From Palsa-459 sp035510855 (GTDB lineage Bacteria; Actinomycetota; Acidimicrobiia; Acidimicrobiales; RAAP-2): a stretch of 64,000 nt of DNA. The stretch is from positions 1 through 64,000 of the forward strand of contig DATKGG010000058.1 in assembly GCA_035510855.1 (NCBI GenBank). The letters run 5' to 3'. Shown piece after piece: positions 16,969 through 24,728 of the stretch; within the stretch, counting starts at the first letter, position 1, and the number at the start of each line of letters is the position of its first letter. The notes under the pieces are model-generated. The model made no database searches and was not told where the DNA came from. It saw nothing but the letters and a program-made list of their open reading frames with translations. The translations under genes and the position numbers were made by a program.

Positions 16969-17927
16969 CAGCTCGACGCGGCGAGCAGCCCCGCCCCGAT
17001 GGCGCCGGCCTGATAGCCGAGCTCGGCGGCGACGACCGGGATCTCGGGGCGCAGCTCGCCCGCCTCGAGCAGTCCGGTCAGGTGGCGGCGCGTCGAGGGC
17101 AGGAGCTGGGCGCTTGCCTCGACCAGCCCGCCGCCGAGCACGAAGCACGCCGGGTCGAGCACCGCGGCAAGGTTCGACAGGCCGAGCGCGAGCCACCAGC
17201 CCACCTCTTCGAGGACCGCGAGAGCCTCTCGGTCCCCCGCCGCCGCGGCGTGGGTGACGTCCTCGCCGCGCACGGCCTCGGCGTCGCCCAGCTGCTCGAC
17301 GAGCGCGCGCAGCCTGCCGGCGGTCGCCGCCTCGCGCGCGAGCCGAGCGACACCGGCGCCCGACGCGTAGCGCTCCCAGCACCCCCGCTTCCCGCACGGG
17401 CAGCGCGGGCCCGACGTGTCGATGACGAGGTGGCCGATCTCGCCTGCGAACCCGTGGGCGCCGCGCACGAGCCGGCCCTCCGAGATCACGCCGCCGCCGA
17501 TGCCCGTCCCAAGGGTCACCATCACGAACTCGTCGATGCCACGGGCCGCGCCGAGCCGGTGCTCGGCGACCGCGGCGGCGTCGGCGTCGTTGGCGAGCTC
17601 GACTCGACGGCCCAGGCGCGCGGTCATCACGGTCGCGAGGTCCGCACCCGACGCGCTTTGCAGGTTGGGGGCAAAGATGAGCGTCCCGTCACGCGACAGC
17701 ATTCCGGGCACCCCGACGCCGACCGGCAGGTCGGCGAACTCGGAGCCCGCGACCTCCGCGAGGTCGCCGAGGGCGAACGCGACGGCATCGGCGACGACGA
17801 TGCCCGGGGCGTCCGCCCCCGGCGGTGTCGCGTGCCGGGCCTCGGCGAGCACGCGGCCGAAGTCGTCGAGCAGGACCGCGAGGATCTTCGTCCCGCCGAC
17901 GTCGACGCCGACGGACGCGGTGGTCAC
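16968..17927 (-). CDS. glkA: ROK-family glucokinase
   Basis: Phosphorylates glucose (ATP- or polyphosphate-dependent ROK kinase), 319 aa. The N-terminal nucleotide loop reads VGVDVGGTKILAVLLD. The ROK signature GEIGHLVIDTSG is followed by the zinc motif CPCGKRGCWE (about residues 176-185), and the catalytic Asp is in ELANDADAAAVAEH. GTG start 17927 overlaps the SRPBCC stop as GTGA. A ROK glucokinase near a PimB-like glycosyltransferase and an SRPBCC protein is a recurring actinobacterial arrangement, which supports glucokinase over a repressor (no HTH domain) or another sugar kinase. Confidence 0.9.
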   Translation of the reverse strand: MTTASVGVDVGGTKILAVLLDDFGRVLAEARHATPPGADAPGIVVADAVAFALGDLAEVAGSEFADLPVGVGVPGMLSRDGTLIFAPNLQSASGADLATVMTARLGRRVELANDADAAAVAEHRLGAARGIDEFVMVTLGTGIGGGVISEGRLVRGAHGFAGEIGHLVIDTSGPRCPCGKRGCWERYASGAGVARLAREAATAGRLRALVEQLGDAEAVRGEDVTHAAAAGDREALAVLEEVGWWLALGLSNLAAVLDPACFVLGGGLVEASAQLLPSTRRHLTGLLEAGELRPEIPVVAAELGYQAGAIGAGLLAASS

Positions 17928-18364
17928 GAGAGGGACTCGGCCCGCGCCTTCAGCTCGCGCAGGGCGGTGCCCTGAATCCGTTGTGCCGCCCGCTGCTTCA
18001 CGAACCCGGGGATCGGGACGCGCAGCTCGACCTCCAGCTGGTAGGTGACGAGCGTGCCCCCGTCAGCGGGCTCGAACCGGTAGGAGCCGTCGAGCTTGGA
18101 GGTGAGGTCGCCCTCGACCATCACCCAGGACAGGACCGTCGGGGCCTCGTCGTAGTCGTAGCGCAAGGTGTAGGTGGAGGAGCGACCGAATGCCGCCGCG
18201 CGGAAGGTCGCGACGAGGGGGCGGCCGTTTTGGTCACGCTCGGTCACGACGACGCTCTTGAGGTCGCCCACCCATTCGGGGTAGTCCTCCAGGTCGACGG
18301 CGACGGCGAACACCGTGCCCGGTTCAGCGGCGACCGATATCGACTCGACCGCACGCTCCGTCAT
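17924..18364 (-). CDS. SRPBCC (START-like) family protein
   Basis: Predicted 146-aa helix-grip-fold protein that probably binds a hydrophobic ligand. The N-terminal SISVAAEPGTVFAVAVDLEDYPEW segment, split by the usual helix, and the C-terminal long helix (FVKQRAAQRIQGTALRELKARAE) fit the SRPBCC/polyketide-cyclase pattern. ATG 18364 is 25 bp after the glycosyltransferase stop, and the gene overlaps the kinase start by 4 nt. Similar proteins lie beside PimB-type glycosyltransferases in mycobacteria, hinting at a role in envelope lipid metabolism. Its ligand is unknown. Confidence 0.85.
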   Translation of the reverse strand: MTERAVESISVAAEPGTVFAVAVDLEDYPEWVGDLKSVVVTERDQNGRPLVATFRAAAFGRSSTYTLRYDYDEAPTVLSWVMVEGDLTSKLDGSYRFEPADGGTLVTYQLEVELRVPIPGFVKQRAAQRIQGTALRELKARAESLS

Positions 18365-18389
18365 GCCCGTTCCCCCACGGCGAAAGAGC

Positions 18390-19556
18390 CTACGACCTGG
18401 GGGCTCGAGCGCCGCCCACCGCGGCTTCGAGGCCGCTCGCGAGGCGGCCCGCCAGCACGTCGCAGTCGAACTCGACCCGTACCCGCTCTCGCGCGGCCTG
18501 TCCCATCTGCTCGCGGCGCGCTGGATCGCCGAGCAGCGCGTCGAGGGCGGCGGCGACCGCGATGGGGTCGCGGGGGTCGTCGACGACGAGTCCGGTCGTG
18601 CCCGTCGCGACCGCCTCGTCGGAACCGCCCGAGCGGCCGGCGACCTGGGGCACCCCGCACGCTGCGGCCTCGACGAAGACGATGCCGAATCCCTCTTGCT
18701 CGAGGCCGCCCCAGCGTGATCGGCACGGCTGGGCGAAGACGTCGGCGGCACCCAGCAGGGCCGCCTTGTCGGCCTCAGAGACCGTGCCGAGGAAGTGCAC
18801 CCGGACGCTCGCGGACCGGGCGCGCCGCTGGAGGCGGTGCAGGTCCCTCCCCGCGCCGGCGATCGCGAGGGTGAGCGACGCATCCTTCGTCGCGCAGATC
18901 GCCGCGGCGTCGATCAGCACGTCGAGTCCCTTGCGCGGCACGAGCCGGCCGACCGAGACGATGAGCGGTCCCGCGCTCGGGAGCAAGAGCCGCGCGCGAA
19001 CCGAGGCGCGCGCACCCTCGTCGAGGGGCGCGAACCGCGACACGTCGACGCCCGGCGGGATCCTGACGACAGGTGGCATGGTCGAGCCCGCGAGCCGACG
19101 AGCCTCGGACTCGGGGTACGACCCGGCGCTCACGACCACCGCGGCGTGGGCGAGCACGTCCCTTGACCACCCGGCGAGCCCGGGCAGCCTGGCGGGGATC
19201 GTCACCTCGGCGCCGTGGAGCACGAGCCCGAAGGGAACGCCCCCGCGCTGCCCGAGCGCACCGAGGGGCACCCAGGGGTCGTACAGCACGAGGTCGGGCG
19301 CGAAGCGCTCGATCGCCGCGTCGACGGCCGCACCCGCGCGGCGAGTGGGCAGGTAGAGCGTCGACGCCCCGATCCGGTCGATCCGCAGGCCCCGTGCGCG
19401 CAGGACCTCGTCGTAGGCGGCGGCGCCTTCGTCCGAGCTCGCGGTGAGCACGCAGGTCGACGTCGGGTCGAGCCGCAGCCAGAGCGCTTCGAGGTAGCTC
19501 TGGATCCCGCCCAGCTTGGGCGGGAAGTCGTTGGTCACGAGCAGGGTCCGGATCAC
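18390..19556 (-). CDS. GT4 glycosyltransferase, PimB-like
   Basis: Retaining GT-B glycosyltransferase, 388 aa. The N-terminal acceptor domain opens with VTNDFPPKLGGIQSYLE, the hallmark of the GDP-mannose-dependent phosphatidylinositol mannoside mannosyltransferase group. The donor domain (from about 200) has VGRLVPRKGLDVLIDA and the E-x7-E motif in EGFGIVFVEAAACGVPQVA, binding the nucleotide-sugar. Acts on the cytoplasmic membrane face. First large gene of the operon with SRPBCC, glucokinase and LLM genes. PimB activity is inferred from motif and neighbourhood; another GT4 acceptor is possible. Confidence 0.88.
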   Translation of the reverse strand: MIRTLLVTNDFPPKLGGIQSYLEALWLRLDPTSTCVLTASSDEGAAAYDEVLRARGLRIDRIGASTLYLPTRRAGAAVDAAIERFAPDLVLYDPWVPLGALGQRGGVPFGLVLHGAEVTIPARLPGLAGWSRDVLAHAAVVVSAGSYPESEARRLAGSTMPPVVRIPPGVDVSRFAPLDEGARASVRARLLLPSAGPLIVSVGRLVPRKGLDVLIDAAAICATKDASLTLAIAGAGRDLHRLQRRARSASVRVHFLGTVSEADKAALLGAADVFAQPCRSRWGGLEQEGFGIVFVEAAACGVPQVAGRSGGSDEAVATGTTGLVVDDPRDPIAVAAALDALLGDPARREQMGQAARERVRVEFDCDVLAGRLASGLEAAVGGARAPRS

Positions 19557-19574
19557 GTCGACCCGCCTCGCGGG

Positions 19575-19808
19575 CTACGAGGCGCTCGCCTCGAAGCGCG
19601 ACGGCGGCAGCAGCCCCGCGCGATTGAGCATGCGCAGCGCCCGCGCCTCGTCGGCGTCGATGATGACCGCGTCGCCGGGGTCCCGGTCGAGCACGAAGCT
19701 GACGAGGCAGCCCTTGCACGACGACGTGTACTGCAGCACGCACCGATCGCAGTCGATTGTGACTGCCTCGCCGTCTGGCTCGCTGCCTGCTGGCGTCTGC
19801 TCCGACAT
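19575..19808 (-). CDS. Small conserved four-Cys protein
   Basis: 77-aa soluble protein with a C-x2-C-x7-C-x2-C cluster (CDRCVLQYTSSCKGCLVSFVL region, residues 20-34 for the cysteines), suggesting a bound metal or Fe-S centre. The C-terminal half (DADEARALRMLNRAGLLPP) looks like a short helical tail. ATG 19808 has a GGGGAG ribosome site. Small proteins of this type are widespread in actinobacteria but no function is known to me. Lies 18 bp ahead of the glycosyltransferase and 55 bp after a thioredoxin-like gene. Confidence 0.75.
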   Translation of the reverse strand: MSEQTPAGSEPDGEAVTIDCDRCVLQYTSSCKGCLVSFVLDRDPGDAVIIDADEARALRMLNRAGLLPPSRFEASAS

Positions 19809-19863
19809 GCCTGACTCCCCTCGCTTCGTATCCACCCCGTCAGGTTGCGGTGGACCTGTGACA

Positions 19864-20373
19864 TCACCCGTCCTCGTCCACGAGTCGGACGGCGTCGGGC
19901 CGGGGCTCACCGGCGAGCACGCGAGCGCAGTGGTCCTCGACGTGGCTCTCTGCGAAGGCCACGCCCTCGACGACGAGCGTGCCGGCGGCGTCAATGATGC
20001 AGAAGAACGGCGCCGAGCTCACCTCGAACGCCTCGAAGGCGTCGTCGCCGAGGAGCCAGCGACCCCCGCTGCCCACGAAGCTCGAGGTCTCGTCGCTCGG
20101 GAGCCCACCCGTCGGGACCCGCAGGACCCCGAGGACGCTGAAGCCGACGGCGCCCTCTCGCACCAGGCTGGCGAGGTCAGAGCAGGCGTCGCACGTCGTC
20201 GAGAGGAACACGACGAGGCTCGCGCCTGTGAGCTGGAGCATGACGTCGGCACCGCGCGGATCGAGCCCCCGCAGCGCCGTCCGCGGTCGCCGAGGCGTCG
20301 AGCGTCCCGCAGGGATCGGCGTGGCGCGCGCCAGCGCCGCGGCAGCCTCTTGCTCGCTGAGGCCCCGCGTCAT
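19864..20373 (-). CDS. Thioredoxin-fold protein with CxxC
   Basis: 169-aa predicted thioredoxin-like protein. A hydrophobic strand leads into STTCDACSDLASL (residues near 60-72), the redox CxxC position, and SSAPFFCIIDAAG near 128-140 gives the cis-Pro strand. No signal peptide; cytoplasmic. ATG 20373 overlaps the stop of the upstream zinc-ribbon gene by 4 nt (ATGA). The extra Cys next to the cis-Pro (PFFC) is unusual. Its partner is unknown; neighbours are two small Cys-rich proteins, so a shared redox or metal-handling task is possible. Confidence 0.75.
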   Translation of the reverse strand: MTRGLSEQEAAAALARATPIPAGRSTPRRPRTALRGLDPRGADVMLQLTGASLVVFLSTTCDACSDLASLVREGAVGFSVLGVLRVPTGGLPSDETSSFVGSGGRWLLGDDAFEAFEVSSAPFFCIIDAAGTLVVEGVAFAESHVEDHCARVLAGEPRPDAVRLVDEDG

Positions 20374-20594
20374 CGGAAGCTGAGCTCGCGTTCGTCCCGA
20401 TCGATGGCCTCGACGCTCGCGCCGTGGCCGCAGCACCGACTGGTGGCCGGGGCGATCGGGCGCTCGAGCACCGTCTCGTCCTCGACGCGCACCTCGCCGA
20501 GCAAGATGAAGTGGTGGAACGCCCTCGTCGCGGTCCTCGACATCACGTCGAACCTCGTGGGGTTCCCGCACGACGCGCACCGGTAGGCGGTCAC
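20370..20594 (-). CDS. Small zinc-ribbon-like protein
   Basis: 74 aa from GTG 20594. The N-terminal CASCGNPTRFDV is one half of a zinc ribbon; a CC pair near residue 58 (TSRCCGHGA) may supply the other ligands. The middle (FHHFILLGEVRVEDETVLER) looks like a beta sheet. A TACCCT hexamer ends 6 nt before the start, suggesting leaderless transcription. First gene of the operon that includes the thioredoxin-like and glycosyltransferase genes. Function unknown. Confidence 0.65.
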   Translation of the reverse strand: MTAYRCASCGNPTRFDVMSRTATRAFHHFILLGEVRVEDETVLERPIAPATSRCCGHGASVEAIDRDERELSFR

Positions 20595-20600
20595 GCCCGA

Positions 20601-20606
20601 AGGGTA
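20601..20606 (-). promoter_or_regulatory. Candidate -10 (TACCCT) of the zinc-ribbon operon
   Basis: Minus-strand TACCCT ends 6 nt before GTG 20594 with no ribosome site between. Confidence 0.4.
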
Positions 20607-20723
20607 ACCGGGCTTGTCGACGGCGGCGGTCCGCTCGCCATCCGTGGCCCTGCGAGTGCCCCACGAGAGCAGGTCGAAAGAGCGGTGCCATGATGTCGCG
20701 GTGCTGACCGTGGTGCGCGCGAG

Positions 20724-21710
20724 GTGAGTCCCCGTCGGCAGAGCCCGCTCGAGCGACTCCCCCAGGCGATCGCCGAGCAGGTCGTGAAGCGCATCGTCGA
20801 GGTCGTCGACGTCAACGAGATCGTCCGGCGCATCGACGTGGACGATGTCGTCCGGCGCATCGACGTCAACGCGGTCGTCGAGCGGGTGGACCCGAACGCA
20901 CTGATGGATCGCGTCGACATCGAGCGCGTCGTCGAGCGAGTGGACGTGAACGCGATCGCGGACCGGATCGACGTGAACGCGATCGCGGCCCGTCTCGACA
21001 TCGACGCGATCGCGGATCGCATCGACCTCGACGAGCTCGTCCGCCGTGCCGACCTCGGCCCGATCATCGCCCAGTCGACGAGCGGGATGCTCGGCGAGTT
21101 CCTCGGCCTGCTCCGCCGCCAGGTCGTCTCGCTCGACGAGCTGCTGGATCGTGTGACCCTTCGCGACCGGCGCGTGGCGGGCAAGCCCTCCGGGCCGCCC
21201 ACCATCGACCAGGCGTCGCCGAAGCGCGGCCCCCAGGGCCGCGAGGGCCAGTACGCCGGGGGCGTCTCGCGACTGGTGGCGCTCGCGATGGACGTCGGCG
21301 CGGGTTGGGGGCTGTTCTTGCTGCTCGCGCTCGGGATTCAGGCCGCCGTCCGGCTCTTCGTGGGAAGCTCGTACACGATCCTCAGCCATCGCCCGGTCGG
21401 GATCATCGCGATCGTCGCCTGGGGGTTCTTGTACTTCTCCGCGCAGTGGGCGCTCTCGGGCCGGACGATCGGCATGGCCATCGTGGGTGCGAGAGTCACG
21501 ACCATCGAGGGCCGCAGCATCTCGAGGCGTGCGGCGATCGTCCGGTCGCTCGTGCTCCCAATCAGCATCGCGTTCTGGTTCGTCGCGCTCGTCGGCATCG
21601 AGCTTCGAGCCGACCGGCGCGCGTTGCACGACCTGTGCGCCGGCACGTGCGTGGTGTACCACTGGCACGCGAGAGGCGCGTCGCTGCCGTGGCTCCAGCG
21701 CGACGACTGA
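20724..21710 (+). CDS. RDD-family membrane protein with N-terminal nonapeptide repeats
   Basis: 328-aa protein in two parts. Residues 21-110 are ten tandem 9-residue units of the form V-[ND]-x-[IV]-[VA]-x-R-[IV]-D (for example VNAIADRID). A linker (about 111-180) follows, then an RDD domain with about three membrane helices from residue 195. The RDD marks are present: a first helix starting after SRLVALAMDVGAG, GRTIGMAIVGARV, and RADRRALHDLCAGT near the end. GTG 20724 is the start. Function unknown; RDD proteins are suspected transporters or membrane organisers. It ends immediately against the stop of the convergent haemoglobin gene. Confidence 0.85.
   Translation: MSPRRQSPLERLPQAIAEQVVKRIVEVVDVNEIVRRIDVDDVVRRIDVNAVVERVDPNALMDRVDIERVVERVDVNAIADRIDVNAIAARLDIDAIADRIDLDELVRRADLGPIIAQSTSGMLGEFLGLLRRQVVSLDELLDRVTLRDRRVAGKPSGPPTIDQASPKRGPQGREGQYAGGVSRLVALAMDVGAGWGLFLLLALGIQAAVRLFVGSSYTILSHRPVGIIAIVAWGFLYFSAQWALSGRTIGMAIVGARVTTIEGRSISRRAAIVRSLVLPISIAFWFVALVGIELRADRRALHDLCAGTCVVYHWHARGASLPWLQRDD
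20784..21053 (+). repeat. Ten tandem 27-bp units coding nonapeptide repeats
   Basis: Codons 21-110 of the RDD gene repeat with a 27-bp period. The Asp codon GAC or GAT closes each unit, and Arg occupies position 7 in eight of ten. Units differ mostly by silent or conservative changes, so the array is selected at protein level rather than freshly duplicated. Confidence 0.85.
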
Positions 21711-22082
21711 TCAGGCGTTCCGCAGCTGGTTGGCGGCCATCTCGAAGTAGCTGTCGAACTCGCCGCGGACGTCAGCGTCGAGCTCAACGGCGTCGAGCGC
21801 GTCGTGCATGTGGCTGAGCCAGGCGTCTCGCGCGGCGTCGTCGACAACGAACGGCGCGTGGCGCATCCGCAGGCGAGGGTGCCCGCGCGTGTCGCTGTAG
21901 GTGCGAGGTCCGCCCCAGTACTGGACCAAGAACAGCGCGAGATGATCACGCGCGTCGGTCAGGTCGTCTGGGTACATCGGACGCAGCAACGGGTCCGCGG
22001 CGACCCCGGCGTAGAAGCGAGCAACGAGCGCAACGAAGAACGCTTCGCCACCGACGCGCTCGTACAGCGTCAGCGTCGCCAC
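21711..22082 (-). CDS. glbO: Group II truncated haemoglobin
   Basis: 123-aa 2-over-2 globin that binds haem and reacts with O2, NO or peroxide. The key positions match the mycobacterial trHbO: Tyr24 (B10), Tyr37 (CD1), proximal His75 (F8, in RMRHAPF) and Trp88 (G8). The family stretch QYWGGPRTYS is intact. GTG 22082 is preceded by TAGTTT at 6 nt, a likely leaderless promoter. It abuts the convergent RDD gene with no spacing. An aerobic lifestyle is implied. Confidence 0.93.
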   Translation of the reverse strand: MATLTLYERVGGEAFFVALVARFYAGVAADPLLRPMYPDDLTDARDHLALFLVQYWGGPRTYSDTRGHPRLRMRHAPFVVDDAARDAWLSHMHDALDAVELDADVRGEFDSYFEMAANQLRNA

Positions 22083-22088
22083 GAGCCA

Positions 22089-22094
22089 AAACTA
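22089..22094 (-). promoter_or_regulatory. Candidate -10 (TAGTTT) of glbO
   Basis: Minus-strand TAGTTT ends 6 nt before the GTG start; no ribosome site is seen. Confidence 0.45.
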
Positions 22095-22117
22095 CGGGGC
22101 CGTAGACTTGTCGGCGC

Positions 22118-22191
22118 GCGGGTGTAGCTCAATGGCAGAGTCCCAGCCTTCCAAGCTGGTAATGCGGGTTCGATTCCCGTCACCCGCTCCA
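22118..22191 (+). tRNA. tRNA-Gly(TCC)
   Basis: Full cloverleaf: acceptor GCGGGTG/CACCCGC, D-arm with AGCTCAATGGCAGAG, anticodon loop CTTCCAA (anticodon TCC), T-loop GGTTCGATTCC. The discriminator is T at 22188 and CCA is encoded at 22189-22191. TAGACT at 22103-22108 is a plausible -10. Confidence 0.96.
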
Positions 22192-22252
22192 AGTGCCGGT
22201 TAACCCGTTTGGTGGACCGCCTTTATGACAGTCCGGCCGCTTGGTTGGCCCG

Positions 22253-22345
22253 ATGGACAAGTCAGCGATCGCGGAGTGGCTCACCGAGCATCGCGGCATC
22301 ACGCACCGGCTGGCCCTCAAGCCGGTGACGCTGGCGCACGCCTGA
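22253..22345 (+). CDS. Possible 30-aa micro-ORF after tRNA-Gly
   Basis: ATG 22253 to TGA 22345 encodes 30 residues starting MDKSAIAEWLTEHRG. No clear ribosome site; it could be a remnant of a longer gene in the 177-bp gap between the tRNA and the next gene, or chance. No integrase or attachment repeat is visible here. Confidence 0.15.
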   Translation: MDKSAIAEWLTEHRGITHRLALKPVTLAHA

Positions 22346-22368
22346 GCCGCCGCGAGCACGCTGACGGC

Positions 22369-22683
22369 CTACAGATTGAGCAGAGGGGCGTCGCACAAGG
22401 GCGCGGCTGTCGGCGAGCCGCCGCGGATCGACCGGTACGGGTACAGCTGCGCTGGCCGAAACGACCGGCGTCTCGGGTCGCCTGCGCGCCCGCCGACGAC
22501 CTCGACCCACGAGTCGCCTGACTCGATATTGGTCACGTAGGCGACGAAGGCCCACGTGGCCCTCGGCTCGCGAGGGTCCAGCACGTCCACGCTGTCGCCG
22601 GCCCGCACACCCGACCAGGCGTCGCGACGCTCGACTCGCACCGGCGACGGGGCCACTGCCGCCTGCACGCGCCGCTTCGTCAC
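22369..22683 (-). CDS. Hypothetical small protein (SH3/KOW-like beta fold?)
   Basis: 104 aa. The central part (RAGDSVDVLDPREP, then AYVTNIESGDSWVEVVGG) looks like a small beta-barrel of the kind seen in KOW/SH3-like actinobacterial proteins, followed by RRRSFRPAQLYPYR. GTG 22683; a TAGAAC hexamer 6 nt upstream fits the leaderless pattern. It is divergent from the RecB-like nuclease gene. No function can be assigned. Confidence 0.65.
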   Translation of the reverse strand: MTKRRVQAAVAPSPVRVERRDAWSGVRAGDSVDVLDPREPRATWAFVAYVTNIESGDSWVEVVGGRAGDPRRRSFRPAQLYPYRSIRGGSPTAAPLCDAPLLNL

Positions 22684-22721
22684 GTCATCGTTCTACTGGA
22701 GGCGAGGTCACACCGTGGACC

Positions 22722-22727
22722 TACGAT
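22722..22727 (+). promoter_or_regulatory. Candidate -10 (TACGAT) of the RecB-like gene
   Basis: TACGAT ends 6 nt before GTG 22734, without a ribosome site. Confidence 0.4.
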
Positions 22728-22733
22728 CCATGG

Positions 22734-23555
22734 GTGACGCTCGCACCGCTCCCCTCGTCGATCTCGCCGTCCAAAGTCGGCACCTTCACCGATTGCCCCC
22801 GGCGCTTCCAGTACCAGTCCATCGATCGCCTGGAGCAGCCGCCGACCATCTGGACGCTGAAGGGGACGCTCGTGCACTCGGCCCTCGAAGGCTTGTTCTC
22901 AGTCGAGCCGGCACAGCGGACCATCGAGGTGGCACTGCTCGCGCTCGACGCCGCGATCGCTGCACCCGACGGCGTCGCGGGGCTCGAGTCCGTGGGCCTC
23001 GAGGCTGCCCGACGCGCCACGTTCCTCGAGGAGGCGGCGGCCCTGGTGCGCCGGTACTTCGACCTCGAGGACCCGACGACGGTGGACGCCGTCGGCGTCG
23101 AGCTCCGCGTCGACACGACGCTCACGAGCGCTCGAGACGGCGCCCCGGTGCACCTGCGGGGCATCATCGACCGCCTCGACCGCAACGAGGCCGGCGACCT
23201 CGTCGTCATTGACTACAAGACCGGTCGCGCCCCCGCACCCGGGCGCGAGCGCGCCCGGCTCGCCGCCGTCGAGACCTACGCGCTGCTGTGCGAGCGGGCA
23301 CTCGGCGTGCGCCCCGTCATGGTCCGCCTCATGTACCTCGCCGCACCTGTCGTGATCGAGCGCGCGATCGGCGCGTCAGAGGTCAGCCGCCAGGAGCGCC
23401 GGACCGTCGAGGTGTGGCACGCGATCTCGCGCGCGTACGCGGCCGGCTCATTCCGCCCGTCGCCCGGCCCGCTCTGCAACTACTGCGCCTTCACCGACCG
23501 CTGCGAGGCCGCACCCGCTGCCCTGCGCTCGTCGGCGGCGTCGAACGCCTCGTAG
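22734..23555 (+). CDS. PD-(D/E)XK nuclease with Fe-S cluster (RecB-family exonuclease)
   Basis: 273-aa predicted DNA nuclease. The catalytic core is visible as GIIDRLDRN (metal Asp) and VVIDYKTGR (D-x-K). Four cysteines at 21, 248, 251 and 257 (DCPRRF near the start; CNYCAFTDRC near the end) are placed as in AddB/Cas4-type nucleases, where they hold a 4Fe-4S cluster. Actinobacteria carry a stand-alone protein of this kind of uncertain repair function. No Cas genes or CRISPR are nearby, so this is not read as Cas4. Followed after 12 bp by a PAP2 gene. Confidence 0.88.
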   Translation: MTLAPLPSSISPSKVGTFTDCPRRFQYQSIDRLEQPPTIWTLKGTLVHSALEGLFSVEPAQRTIEVALLALDAAIAAPDGVAGLESVGLEAARRATFLEEAAALVRRYFDLEDPTTVDAVGVELRVDTTLTSARDGAPVHLRGIIDRLDRNEAGDLVVIDYKTGRAPAPGRERARLAAVETYALLCERALGVRPVMVRLMYLAAPVVIERAIGASEVSRQERRTVEVWHAISRAYAAGSFRPSPGPLCNYCAFTDRCEAAPAALRSSAASNAS

Positions 23556-23567
23556 GATCGCGAGGCC

Positions 23568-24056
23568 GTGACGACGACCGAGTCCGACTCGCAGCCGGCG
23601 GCGCCGCGTCGCCGTGCACACCAGGTCGCCGACGTCGTGTCGATCGCGAGCGACTTCGGCGCGCTGTGGGTCGCGGTCAGCCTCGCCCAGGTGCTCCTCG
23701 GCCGTGCGTCGCTCGCCGCGGTGGGGCGCCGACTCGGCGCGGCGGGCATCACGTCGCTCGTCCTCACGAGGCTGCTGAAGCACTTCTACGCGGTGCCACG
23801 CCGTTCAGCCGCTGCGACGACGACGAGGGCGAGGACCCCCTCGTCGTCGGGCTTCCCGTCGGGCCACACGCTGGCGGCGTTCGTCTCGGCCGTCGTGCTG
23901 CCGAGGACCAGGCGCGGGCGCGTCCTTGCGCTCACGGTCGCGTCGCTCGTCGGCTGGGCCCGAGTCGAGGTTGGGCACCACGGCGCCGCCGACGTGGTCG
24001 CCGGTGCCGTGGTGGGGTCGACCGCGGGCGCCGCGCTCGCGGTGGTCCTGCGCTGA
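23568..24056 (+). CDS. PAP2-superfamily membrane phosphatase
   Basis: 162-aa small membrane protein of the type 2 phosphatidic-acid phosphatase fold. Motif 2 is PSGHT (about residue 98) and motif 3 is RVEVGHHGAAD, giving catalytic His and Asp. Motif 1 (K-x6-RP) is degenerate: KHFYAVPRR only. Several hydrophobic helices flank the motifs; a Ser/Thr/Ala-rich hydrophilic loop lies between helices 2 and 3. Probably dephosphorylates a lipid phosphate in the membrane. GTG start, 12 bp after the nuclease gene. Confidence 0.8.
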   Translation: MTTTESDSQPAAPRRRAHQVADVVSIASDFGALWVAVSLAQVLLGRASLAAVGRRLGAAGITSLVLTRLLKHFYAVPRRSAAATTTRARTPSSSGFPSGHTLAAFVSAVVLPRTRRGRVLALTVASLVGWARVEVGHHGAADVVAGAVVGSTAGAALAVVLR

Positions 24057-24122
24057 CCCCACGAGGCGCAGGATCCGAGGTGCCGCCTCCCTACGCTCAG
24101 AACTGGACGAAAGGATGCACGG

Positions 24123-24728
24123 ATGTCACAGCTGCCTGCCTTCGAGGTGTCGTACGACTACCTCTGCCCCTTTGCCCACATCGCCCACGAGCACCTGGTC
24201 GAGGCGGTGCGCGCCGAGCCCGGATGGGACGTGACGTTCACACCGTGGACGCTCCGCCAGGTCCACAAGGACGAGGACGCCCCCGACGTCTGGGATGACC
24301 CAGCGAAGCGCGACGACTTGCTCGCGATGGAGGCCTCCGTCGTGGTGCGCGACGAGTGGCCAGAACAGTTCCTCGACGTGCACCTCGCGCTGTTCCGCGC
24401 CCGCCACGACCGAGGGATCCGACTCTCGACGCGCGACGAGGTCGCGAGCGTGCTGACCGAGGCCGGCGCCGACACCGACGCGGTCTTGGAGCTCGTCGAC
24501 GCGGGCGGGCCTCGCAAGGAGCTCGCCGCCTCGTGGCGGCGTCTCGTCGACGACCACGCTCACTTCGGCGTCCCCACGTTCGTGGTGGGCGACGAGGCTG
24601 TCTTCGTCCGGCTCATGCAGCGTCCTACGTCGCCGGGCGACGCGGTCGGCGCAATTGAATCGATCGTGACCGCGCTGGTCGACGACACGAGGCTGCACGA
24701 GTTCAAGCGCACGAAGCTCGCGCGCTGA
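24123..24728 (+). CDS. DsbA-family thioredoxin-fold oxidoreductase
   Basis: 201 aa, cytoplasmic (no signal peptide), of the DsbA/FrnE/2-hydroxychromene-2-carboxylate isomerase group. The active-site region reads YDYLCPFAH, with a single Cys followed by Pro instead of CxxC; this suits isomerase- or glutathione-transferase-like members more than disulphide formation. FGVPTFVVGDEAVF supplies the cis-Pro strand. AAAGGA ribosome site before ATG 24123. It ends directly against the stop of the convergent LLM gene. Confidence 0.85.
   Translation: MSQLPAFEVSYDYLCPFAHIAHEHLVEAVRAEPGWDVTFTPWTLRQVHKDEDAPDVWDDPAKRDDLLAMEASVVVRDEWPEQFLDVHLALFRARHDRGIRLSTRDEVASVLTEAGADTDAVLELVDAGGPRKELAASWRRLVDDHAHFGVPTFVVGDEAVFVRLMQRPTSPGDAVGAIESIVTALVDDTRLHEFKRTKLAR

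Noticed and set aside
20784..21053. A CRISPR or minisatellite array
   Set aside because: The 27-bp period is in frame, the units vary silently, and there are no unique spacers; it is a protein repeat.
22118..22369. A mobile element integrated at tRNA-Gly
   Set aside because: No integrase, no repeated 3' tRNA end and no foreign-looking composition are found downstream.
22734..23555. Cas4-type nuclease of a CRISPR system
   Set aside because: Motifs fit, but there are no other cas genes and no spaced direct repeats anywhere in the window; a stand-alone RecB-like nuclease is the simpler reading.
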